Source of the DNA: Cohnella rhizoplanae
Lineage (GTDB): Bacteria; Bacillota; Bacilli; Paenibacillales; Paenibacillaceae
DNA: 64,000 nucleotides
Reading direction: 5' to 3'
Assembly (NCBI RefSeq): GCF_948329515.1
Contig: NZ_CAOJCN010000002.1
Location: 309,740-373,739, forward strand
Below, piece after piece: positions 17,157 through 24,564 of this stretch; the first letter of the stretch is position 1, and every line of letters begins with the position of its first letter. The translations under genes and the position numbers were made by a program. The notes beneath the pieces were generated by a model. That model did no database searches. It was given only the letters and a program-made list of their open reading frames with translations, and was not told the DNA's origin.

Positions 17157-17975
17157 ATGGACTTTCTGGTCGCCTTCGCGGAGGACGCTCGCGGCGAGCG
17201 CTGGGTGCTTCGCAAGCCGAGACGCGCCGATGTATGGGAACGCGCCGAGAACGAGCGCAAAGTCCTGTCGTTTATAGGAGGACGGATTCCCGCGGAGGTG
17301 CCCGATTGGCGGGTCTGTACTCGCGAGCTGATCGCGTATCCGCTGCTGGGCGGCGAGCCGGTCGCGGTCGTCGATCCCGCGGTCGGCGGCTATGCATGGC
17401 AGTTCGCGCAGCAGTCGTTGACGGCCGTATTTTTTGATTCGCTCGCGGGCGCCCTGGCCGCGCTGCACAATACGGACCAAGAGGAGGCGTCGCATGCAGG
17501 CATCCGGGTCAAGTCGCCAGGGCAGGCCCGCGAAGCGTTCGCCTCCAATATAGCCGAGATCGCCGGCAGCTTCGAGATTGCGGATGATCTAAAGCGGAGA
17601 TGGAACGCATGGCTCGCCGACGATACGTACTGGCCCTCTCATTCGTCGATGATCCATGGGGACCTGCATCCTCCTCACATCTTGGTAGACGGAACCCAGC
17701 GCGTCACGGGGCTGATCGACTGGACGGAAGCGGAGGTAGCGGACCCAGGCAAGGACTTCGTCATCTACTATGCGCTGTTCGGCGCGGAAGGATTGCGGGA
17801 GCTGCTCGGCAGATATGAACGCGCGGGCGGCAGGGTATGGCCGCGCATGGAACGTCATATCGCCGAGCAATGGGCCGCTTATCCCGCGCTGGTGGCGAAG
17901 TTCGCGCTTACGACGGGCAAAGAGGCCGATATGGAGATGGCCAGGGGCATGCTGGCCCATTGGCATACGGACTAG
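17157..17975 (+). CDS. Macrolide 2'-phosphotransferase family protein, N-terminally short
   Basis: Kinase-like enzyme that would phosphorylate the 2'-OH of macrolides. It has WVLRKPRRADV near the N-terminus, the catalytic loop MIHGDLHPPHILVD at about 163-176 and GLIDWTEAEVADPGKDF at about 180-196. Length is 272 residues, against about 300 for family members. The codons just upstream of the ATG read Asn-Glu-Ser-Gly, which continues the family's NESGLDF motif, but two TGA codons close the frame before that. So roughly the first 25 residues are missing. The RBS AAAGGAG points to an ATG at 17138 that encodes only Met-Met-Lys before TGA. A 5' deletion, a reinitiation arrangement or a +1 shift at AAA-TGA are all possible. 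The gene may be impaired. Confidence 0.75.
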   Translation: MDFLVAFAEDARGERWVLRKPRRADVWERAENERKVLSFIGGRIPAEVPDWRVCTRELIAYPLLGGEPVAVVDPAVGGYAWQFAQQSLTAVFFDSLAGALAALHNTDQEEASHAGIRVKSPGQAREAFASNIAEIAGSFEIADDLKRRWNAWLADDTYWPSHSSMIHGDLHPPHILVDGTQRVTGLIDWTEAEVADPGKDFVIYYALFGAEGLRELLGRYERAGGRVWPRMERHIAEQWAAYPALVAKFALTTGKEADMEMARGMLAHWHTD

Positions 17976-18032
17976 AGTCTTGGCCGCCTCGCGGCCGTCT
18001 GCGAAACCTGCGTGATAACTGGAGAGCGAAGG

Positions 18033-18064
18033 ACCGTCAGGCTATTAACGCCTGACGGTTTTTT
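18033..18064 (+). terminator. Rho-independent terminator after the phosphotransferase gene
   Basis: A perfect 10-bp stem, ACCGTCAGGC with GCCTGACGGT, has a seven-base loop followed by T6. It abuts the stop of the convergent minus-strand gene. Confidence 0.92.
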
Positions 18065-18674
18065 ACTTTTGCGGGGCGTGCGACTTCATATACTCTACAG
18101 TGCCGGGATCGCCTGGCCGCCCTCGCGACTCGAGTCCCGCGATGACCTCGCTCCGCTTTTTGTCCGACAGGTTCTGACCGAACTTGAACTTGCCCGCCAT
18201 GTCCTCGATGTCCAGCCGGAGCACGGCTACGCCTTTGAGCTGTGACGCGTACTTCGGGTGGCCAGCGTCGATCGGCAGATGCCCGCCCTCGGGCTGAAGC
18301 TTGGCCATCAAGGCGGAGAGGGCGACCGCCTTCTCGGCGGGATCGTCGACCTGGTTCACGCGGCCTCTCATCCGGACCGAGCGGAAGTACAGGGTCGCCG
18401 GGCAGGCCATCAACGGATCGCTATAGTAGGAAGGAATAAACGCGTGAGCTTCGTACACGACGAATTCCGCCCGGTCGTCTTCCGCGATGCCGCTCATCTT
18501 TTCGCCTTTTTTGCTGCCGTGAAAGTATACCGCCCCCGACGCGTACGCATAATTGAGCGGCACGGCCTTGGGCCAGCCGTCGACGCCCCGGAACGTCAGC
18601 ACGCCGTCGTCCCGTTCGTTCAGGAACGCCTCGCACATCTCGCGGTCTTCGATCTCGAATTCTTTTCTGCGCAT
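18063..18674 (-). CDS. Pyridoxamine 5'-phosphate oxidase-family FMN-binding protein
   Basis: 203 residues with the split-barrel flavin-binding fold. The N-terminal half contains VLTFRGVDGWPKAVPLNYAY and VYFHGSKKGEKM, which match the FMN-contacting strands of the Pyridox_ox_2 group. The exact reaction is unknown. Relatives are annotated as nitroimidazole-resistance or PNP-oxidase-like proteins. The ATG follows GGGAGG by eight bases. It is divergent from a MocR-type regulator, an arrangement seen repeatedly for this family, so regulation by that protein is likely. Confidence 0.85.
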   Translation of the reverse strand: MRRKEFEIEDREMCEAFLNERDDGVLTFRGVDGWPKAVPLNYAYASGAVYFHGSKKGEKMSGIAEDDRAEFVVYEAHAFIPSYYSDPLMACPATLYFRSVRMRGRVNQVDDPAEKAVALSALMAKLQPEGGHLPIDAGHPKYASQLKGVAVLRLDIEDMAGKFKFGQNLSDKKRSEVIAGLESRGRPGDPGTVEYMKSHAPQK

Positions 18675-18720
18675 GCCCTACGCCTCCCATCTATGTGTAA
18701 GCTTCATTTTAAGAGCAACA

Positions 18721-18749
18721 TTGACAAGTCAAAAGATCCAATTTACATT
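18721..18749 (+). promoter_or_regulatory. MocR-gene promoter in the divergent region
   Basis: TTGACA (18721-18726), 17-base spacer and TACATT (18744-18749). The -35 is part of TTGACAAGTCAA, and CCAAT...ATTGG repeats flank the -10. These are plausible sites for autoregulation and for control of the divergent gene. Confidence 0.55.
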
Positions 18750-18804
18750 AAAAATATTGGTCCATTCAGTCATTGAGACATCACGGAAACGAAAGGATAT
18801 GGTC

Positions 18805-20448
18805 ATGAGCTTGCAGGTCCCTTACGACGCGCGGCTGTCGGCGTGCGGCGTCAAGCATTTGGCGTTGTACCAGGCGATCCGCGACAGCATCGTGGACGGC
18901 AAGCTCCCGCCCGGCGCGAAGCTGCCCTCTACGCGGACGCTGGCTTCGCTGTACGGGCTGTCGCGCGGAAGCGTCAGCGTCGCGTACGATATGCTCGCCG
19001 CCGAAGGTTACGTGCGCTCGGCGGTCGGAAAGGGCACTTACGTGGCGGGGGAAGAGACGCGAGCGGACGTTCTCTTGCCTGGCGCGACGAACCAGGCGCA
19101 GGCGGGGGCGGAGCCGCCAGGCGGGGCGCAGGCGTTCGAGCCGGAGCTGTCGGCCTGGGGCAGGCGGCTTCGGCGCGGCACGCAGGCGAACGAGGCCGCG
19201 AATGGCGCTGGGGTGGCCGGCGCGGATGGAGATGGCGCGGGCGGAGATGGCGCGGGCGAAATGACCGAAGCCGAAGTCGGTGCCGTAGCCGGTGCCGAAG
19301 GCGAGGGCCATGCCGGAGCGATCTCATTTACGCCGCGCGGCATGGGCGAGCGCTGGTTCCCTTGGATGTCCTGGAAGGCCGCGGTGTCCGCCGAATGGCG
19401 CCGCCGCGGGCCTGCCGAAGCTGCGGGCCGGGAAGCGGCGGCCGGCGGCGCGGAGCTGCGGCGCGCGATCGCCGGGCGGCTGCGGCGCGAGCGCGGCATC
19501 CCTTGCGAAGCGGAGGACATCGTCGTGACCGGCGGCTCGATGCAAGCGATCGCGCTGCTCGCGCAGCTGCTGCTCGAGCCGGGCAGAGCGGCGGTCGCCG
19601 AGGATCCCTGCTACAGCGGCACGCAGCGCGCGATCCATGCGAGCGGCGCGGCGCTGATCCCGGCGCCGGTGGACCGGCACGGCATCGTGCCGGAGGATTG
19701 GCGCGCGGAGGTGCTGTTCGTGACGCCGACGCGGCAGTTCCCGACCGGCGGGGTGCTCACCTACGAGCGCCGGATGGCCCTGCTCGAATGGGCGCAGCGG
19801 CGCGGGGCTTGGATCGTCGAGGACGACTACGACAGCGAGTTCAGGTGGGCGGGGCGGCCGATCGAGCCGCTCAAGGCGCTGGACCGCCAGGAGCGGGTCG
19901 TCTACGTCGGTTCGTTCTCCCGGACGATGCGCCAGGAGGTCCGGATCGGATACGCGGTGCTGCCCCCGGCACTGCGTGCGCCGTTCTTGCTGGCCAAGCG
20001 GCTCTACGATCCGTACCCGACGGGGCTGACGGAGCAGCGGGCGCTGGCGGACTGGATGAATCAGGGCGAGTACGACCGGCATCTGCGCCGCACCCGTCGC
20101 ATTTTTAACCGGCTGCAAGGGCTGCTTCGCGAGGAACTGTCCCGGCTTGCTCCGCTGTTCGACGTGCACCCCGCGGATGCGGGACTGCTGCTGTTCGCGA
20201 CCTGGACGGGCACGCCCGACCAGTACGACCGGTACGCGGAGGCATGCCGGAGGGCTGGCGCGGGCTGGGGCGACGGTTCGGTCTACGCGGCGGCGCCCAG
20301 GCCGGACGAGCGGACCGCGCTGTTCGGCTTCGCGCATCTGGACGAGTCGGACATCGTGAGGGGGATGCGCCTGATGCGGGAGACCGCCGCTAAGCTGGGA
20401 TTGACCGGAGATACCGGAGGAGCGAGAGGAGGGACGGGACATGCTTGA
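18805..20448 (+). CDS. MocR/PdxR-like GntR-aminotransferase regulator lacking the PLP lysine
   Basis: 547 residues. The GntR winged helix is at about 10-75 (KLPSTRTLASLYGLSRGSVS), followed by a Gly/Ala/Glu-rich linker of some 80-90 residues and a fold-I aminotransferase-like domain to the C-terminus. EDDYDSEFRW with the PLP-ring Asp is intact. However, the site that normally reads SFSK reads GSFSRTMRQEVRIGY, so the Schiff-base Lys is Arg373. The His of the usual TPSHQFPTG is also Arg (TPTRQFPTGG). It may sense PLP non-covalently or another ligand. The ATG at 18805 is seven bases after GAAAGGA. It overlaps the AraC gene by 8 bp. Confidence 0.88.
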   Translation: MSLQVPYDARLSACGVKHLALYQAIRDSIVDGKLPPGAKLPSTRTLASLYGLSRGSVSVAYDMLAAEGYVRSAVGKGTYVAGEETRADVLLPGATNQAQAGAEPPGGAQAFEPELSAWGRRLRRGTQANEAANGAGVAGADGDGAGGDGAGEMTEAEVGAVAGAEGEGHAGAISFTPRGMGERWFPWMSWKAAVSAEWRRRGPAEAAGREAAAGGAELRRAIAGRLRRERGIPCEAEDIVVTGGSMQAIALLAQLLLEPGRAAVAEDPCYSGTQRAIHASGAALIPAPVDRHGIVPEDWRAEVLFVTPTRQFPTGGVLTYERRMALLEWAQRRGAWIVEDDYDSEFRWAGRPIEPLKALDRQERVVYVGSFSRTMRQEVRIGYAVLPPALRAPFLLAKRLYDPYPTGLTEQRALADWMNQGEYDRHLRRTRRIFNRLQGLLREELSRLAPLFDVHPADAGLLLFATWTGTPDQYDRYAEACRRAGAGWGDGSVYAAAPRPDERTALFGFAHLDESDIVRGMRLMRETAAKLGLTGDTGGARGGTGHA

Positions 20449-21226
20449 CGCATCGCCCGAAGCATACGAGCTTAAGCTTTATCTGGCCAAGATCGTATGC
20501 GAGCCGGGCTGGAGATGGCAGCAGCGCGAGCAGCCGCTGGCGAATTACGATTTGTTTTACGTATGGAGCGGGGAAGGCGAGGTGGTCTTGAACGGCAAGC
20601 CCTTTCCCGTGGAAAAGGGCAGCTGCTTCCTTTTCAGGCCGGGCGACCGTACGAGCGCCACGCATAATCCTCAGAAGCCGCTCGTGCTTACCTATATCCA
20701 CTTCGACGTGAACGTTCCCGTGACGCTTATCCCGAAGCCCTACCGGATTCTGGAGGATACGTTCGAGTTCGAGCATCTGCTGGCAAGGTACGTCAGGCTG
20801 TTTCTCGTGAAGACGTTCGCGGCCGAGGAGGAAGCGAGGCTTGTGCTGAAGCAGCTGATCATTCACCTGCTGCGCCACGATCTGGAAGAGCCCGCGCCGC
20901 GCAAGGCGAGCAACCAGCTTACCGAGAGCCTCCACGAGGTGGCCAACTACATTCGGCAGCATCCGGGCGAGACCCATCGCGTCGACGACCTGGCTGCGCG
21001 TGCAGGCTTGTCGCCCAGGTATTTCTCGGTCAAATTCAAGGAGCTGATTGGCTCCTCAGTGCAGACCTATATGATCAAGACCCGGATCGAGCGGGCGCAG
21101 CATCTGCTGCTGCACGCGGGGATGAATGTCACCGAGGTGGCGGACGCGCTGGGGTACCGGGATATTTTCTTTTTCAGCCGCCAGTTCAAGCAATACACAG
21201 GCAAGAGCCCATCGGAAATCCGGTAG
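20441..21226 (+). CDS. AraC-family transcriptional regulator with cupin domain
   Basis: 261 residues. The N-terminal AraC-type cupin is at about 25-120 (LFYVWSGEGEVVLNGKPFPV). The C-terminal pair of helix-turn-helix motifs is at about 160-260, with LAARAGLSPRYFSVKFKELIG and VADALGYRDIFFFSRQFKQYTGKSPSEIR. The ATG overlaps the end of the MocR gene by 8 bp, so the two are co-transcribed. The target is unknown. The GH66/GH15 genes begin 350 bp downstream, making sugar control a reasonable guess only. Confidence 0.88.
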   Translation: MLDASPEAYELKLYLAKIVCEPGWRWQQREQPLANYDLFYVWSGEGEVVLNGKPFPVEKGSCFLFRPGDRTSATHNPQKPLVLTYIHFDVNVPVTLIPKPYRILEDTFEFEHLLARYVRLFLVKTFAAEEEARLVLKQLIIHLLRHDLEEPAPRKASNQLTESLHEVANYIRQHPGETHRVDDLAARAGLSPRYFSVKFKELIGSSVQTYMIKTRIERAQHLLLHAGMNVTEVADALGYRDIFFFSRQFKQYTGKSPSEIR

Positions 21227-21238
21227 GGCTCTTTTTTT
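21204..21238 (+). terminator. Rho-independent terminator overlapping the AraC stop
   Basis: AGAGCCC (21204-21210) pairs with GGGCTCT (21226-21232), followed by seven T. The 5' arm lies inside the last codons of the AraC gene. Between this and the GH66 start (about 340 bp) the only sites I recognise are the cre box and a possible TATACT near 21396. Confidence 0.88.
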
Positions 21239-21318
21239 CTCAGCGGCCCGGGCATGCGCCCGCTGTGCGGCGCTCCTACCAAGGTCATGGGCGGAAATTG
21301 TCGAGGTCTAGCCTATAA

Positions 21319-21332
21319 AGAAAGCGCTTTAA
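21319..21332 (+). promoter_or_regulatory. CcpA cre site upstream of the GH66 gene
   Basis: AGAAAGCGCTTTAA closely fits the palindromic catabolite-responsive element TGAAAGCGCTTTCA, with a perfect AAAGCGCTTT core. It lies about 250 bp before the GH66 start, so glucose-dependent control of the extracellular glucanase pair by CcpA is expected. Confidence 0.65.
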
Positions 21333-21579
21333 AAGACCGGAAAAGACGATACCAAAAAGGAATATCGGGGACTCTGCCGCAACCTGTCGATCCCTTATAC
21401 TGGAAATGCAAGCGCGGGAGGCCCAGCATGCCAACGTCAAGGTCGCCGGAACCGCGCGCCACCCGCTCCTTCCCCGGAGGTGATCCGAGCACGCGTCGTC
21501 ACAGGGCAAGCCGCTTTGCTTCGTCAAGAGACAAGCAGTCGCAAGTCCGATCGACATTCCATTGAAGGAGTTGGTATCC

Positions 21580-24528
21580 TTGATACGCGCCAGAATGCTG
21601 GCAACCCCTCTCGTCTTTCTTTTGTTCGCCCTCGCCTGCGCCTCGCCGAGCGTACCTAGCGCGCCGCGCGCGGCGCTCATGCGGCTCGCGCCGTTCGCGC
21701 CCGCAGGCGTGGCGCATGCCGAGGTTACGGGCAACGTCGACCGCGTCTTTACCGACCGTGCCCGATACAACCCCGGGGCGACCGTCCAGATCAAGGCGCA
21801 GCTGACCAACCATGGCACCTCTAGCTGGACAGGCTCCGCCTCGCTGGCCGTCTACCATCTCGAGTCGACCGCATACACGGCGAGCCAGACCGTGACGGTA
21901 GCGGCCGGCGCGACGTCGACGATTACGTTCAACTGGACCGCGCCTTCGACCGATTATAAGGGCTACTTCGTCAAGGTGGATTGCGGCGCTTTCGGGACCG
22001 GCACGACGGCGATCGACGTCTCCTCGGATTTTACGCGCTATCCGCGTTACGGATACCTGTCCGAGTTCCCGTCCGGCGAGACCTCCGCGCAGAGCGCGGC
22101 CAAGGTGAATCGGCTGGCGGAGGACTATCACCTGAACGCCCTGCAGTTCTACGACTGGATGTGGCGGCACGATACGCTGTTCAAGCGGACCGGCGGCACG
22201 GTCGATTCGTCCTGGCAGGATCTGTTCAACCGGACGATCTCCTGGTCCACGATTCAGAATCAGATCTCCGCCGTGCATGGCCAGAACATGGCCGCGATGG
22301 CGTACGCCATGGTTTACGCCGCGCGCGAGGGCTACAGCGGCTACGGTATCGATCCCGCTTGGGGCATCTATTCGGATGCGGCCCATGCGAGCCAGATGAA
22401 CGTGGACTTCGGCAACGGTTCGACTTATCTATGGATGTTCGATCCGGCCAACGCCGGCTGGCAGACTTACATTCAGAACCAGTACAAGGACGCGGTCAAT
22501 ACGGCCGGCTTTGACGGCATTCACGTCGATCAGATGGGCCAGCGCAACAACGTGTACAATTACGCAGGCACCTCCATCGACCTGTCCACGCGGTTCAGCC
22601 CGTTTCTGAACGCGGCCAAGACAGCGCTCACTTCCAATAATGCATCCAAGAACAAACTCGCCTTCAACATCGTCGACGGCGCCGTCGGCGGATGGGCGGC
22701 GGACGCGGTCAGCAAAAACGCCAATACGGACTTCAATTACAGCGAGATCTGGTACAACGCGAACAGCTACGGCCAGCTTAAAAACTACGTCGATTCGCTG
22801 CGCGCCAACAGCGGAGGCAAGGCGGTCGTACTCGCCGCGTACATGGACTACGGCGAGAATCTCGGCCCGCGCTACGAAGCCGAGTCCGCCTCGCGTACCG
22901 GCGTAGCCACGAATACCGACCATCCCGGCTACTCGGGATCCGGCTTCGTCGACCAGTTCGCATCCACAGGAGACAGCGTCACGTTCACGGTGACCGCGCC
23001 CGAGCAAGGTCATTACTCCCTCGTGTTCGCTTACGCCAACAGCTCGGGCAGCATGGCGACGCGCAATATTTACGTCGACGGCGCGCTCGTCAAGGACATC
23101 GGATTCTACAATCAGGGGAGCTGGAATACTTGGGCCAGCGACGCCTGGCTGCAGGTCGACCTGTCGGCGGGCTCCCATACGGTCAAGGTCGCCTACGACG
23201 CGGGGAATACGGGCGCGATCAACCTGGACAGCCTCACGCTGGGCACGTTCGAGGAGGCGTCGGTCCGGCTGGCGGACGCGATGATGGCCGCGAGCGGAGC
23301 TACGCATATCGAGCTCGGAGACGACAACCAGATGCTCCCGCACGAATATTATCCGAACCGCAGCAAGAGCATGCGCGAGCCGCTCAAGAACGCGATGCGC
23401 AACCATTATTCCTTCATTACCGCGTACGAGAATCTGCTGTTCGATCCGGATGTCGTGAATAACGACGCCGGCAACCAGTTCGTCTCGGTCGCGGGCCAGA
23501 CGTTGAGCGGAGACGGCGCGGCCAATACGATCTGGACGATCAACAAGCGAACCGACAGCTATGACATCGTCCACTTACTTAACCTCAAGGGCAACGATAA
23601 CCAATGGCGCAACAGCGCGGCGATTCCGGGTACGTTGACGAATCTGGCGACCAAGCTTTACGTTTCGCCGGACGAATCCGTCAGCCACGTATACGTCGCT
23701 TCGCCGGATACGGGCGGCGGCATGACCTCGGAGTTGTCGTTCACGACCGGGTCCGATGCGAGCGGCAGCTATATCTCCTTCACCGTTCCGAGCTTGCAGT
23801 ACTGGGACATGATTTACGTCAAACGGACGTTTACGGCGCCGGCGGGCAACCAGTACGAGGCCGAGACCGCCATCAAGACGGGCGTCACGACGAATACCAA
23901 CCATACCGGGTACTCGGGCAGCGGCTTCGTCGACGGATTTAGCGGAGGCAGCGGCAAGGGCGTTTCCTTTATCGTCAAGGCGGCGACCGACGACGATTAT
24001 TCCCTGCGGCTGCGGTACGCCAACGGCGGTTCGGCTGCGGCGCGCGACGTATACGTCGACGGCGCTTATGCGGGAACCGTTCAATTTCCGCCGACCGCGA
24101 ACTGGGATACTTGGGCGGACGGCGAGCTAACCGCGCATCTGAAGCCGGGCATTCACACCGTCGTCGCGTGGGAGAGCGCTTCGAGTCCGGGGGCAATCAA
24201 TCTCGACCGCCTGAACGTGGACAAGACGTACGTCTGGCAGTTCGACAGGCAAATTACCTCGGTGCCGGCGGGATATCGGATCACGGTGCGGACAGGCCAG
24301 TTCGGCTGGCTGCATTGGGGGACGAACGGCTGGACCGGCGTGACGGATACGCCGATGTGGAGCAACGGGTCCGCCGACGCCGGCCGCCGCTACGAGAACT
24401 CGATCGGACCGTTCTCGACGGGCACGACGGTCAACTTCACCTATCTATGGGACGACAATGCCAACGGCGTCATGGAGACGGGCACCGACCGTTGGGAAGG
24501 CACCGACTTTTCCATTAGCGTGAGTTAA
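21580..24528 (+). CDS. Secreted GH66 enzyme with CBM35 modules (cycloisomaltooligosaccharide glucanotransferase or dextranase)
   Basis: 982 residues. A signal peptide ends near VAHA, followed by a beta-sandwich domain (about 45-145) and the GH66 barrel, which begins with RYGYLSEFPSG and LNALQFYDWMWRHD. The probable nucleophile is Asp317 in FDGIHVDQMGQ and the acid/base is Glu389 in NYSEIW. A CBM35 (about 432-560) is inserted within the catalytic part, as in cycloisomaltooligosaccharide glucanotransferases, which argues for that activity over plain dextranase. A second CBM35 (about 757-890) and a small C-terminal domain with WLHWGTNGW follow. The enzyme acts on alpha-1,6-glucan outside the cell. 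The TTG start at 21580 is nine bases after AAGGAG. It is followed directly by the GH15 gene. Confidence 0.88.
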   Translation: MIRARMLATPLVFLLFALACASPSVPSAPRAALMRLAPFAPAGVAHAEVTGNVDRVFTDRARYNPGATVQIKAQLTNHGTSSWTGSASLAVYHLESTAYTASQTVTVAAGATSTITFNWTAPSTDYKGYFVKVDCGAFGTGTTAIDVSSDFTRYPRYGYLSEFPSGETSAQSAAKVNRLAEDYHLNALQFYDWMWRHDTLFKRTGGTVDSSWQDLFNRTISWSTIQNQISAVHGQNMAAMAYAMVYAAREGYSGYGIDPAWGIYSDAAHASQMNVDFGNGSTYLWMFDPANAGWQTYIQNQYKDAVNTAGFDGIHVDQMGQRNNVYNYAGTSIDLSTRFSPFLNAAKTALTSNNASKNKLAFNIVDGAVGGWAADAVSKNANTDFNYSEIWYNANSYGQLKNYVDSLRANSGGKAVVLAAYMDYGENLGPRYEAESASRTGVATNTDHPGYSGSGFVDQFASTGDSVTFTVTAPEQGHYSLVFAYANSSGSMATRNIYVDGALVKDIGFYNQGSWNTWASDAWLQVDLSAGSHTVKVAYDAGNTGAINLDSLTLGTFEEASVRLADAMMAASGATHIELGDDNQMLPHEYYPNRSKSMREPLKNAMRNHYSFITAYENLLFDPDVVNNDAGNQFVSVAGQTLSGDGAANTIWTINKRTDSYDIVHLLNLKGNDNQWRNSAAIPGTLTNLATKLYVSPDESVSHVYVASPDTGGGMTSELSFTTGSDASGSYISFTVPSLQYWDMIYVKRTFTAPAGNQYEAETAIKTGVTTNTNHTGYSGSGFVDGFSGGSGKGVSFIVKAATDDDYSLRLRYANGGSAAARDVYVDGAYAGTVQFPPTANWDTWADGELTAHLKPGIHTVVAWESASSPGAINLDRLNVDKTYVWQFDRQITSVPAGYRITVRTGQFGWLHWGTNGWTGVTDTPMWSNGSADAGRRYENSIGPFSTGTTVNFTYLWDDNANGVMETGTDRWEGTDFSISVS

Positions 24529-24564
24529 GCTTGGCGCTATCCAATTCTAAGGGAGGCTTGAATC

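Noticed and set aside
21580..21660. Lipoprotein signal in the GH66 protein (ALAC in the leader)
   Set aside because: The residues before Cys do not fit a good lipobox, and a conventional cleavage site (VAHA) lies further on.
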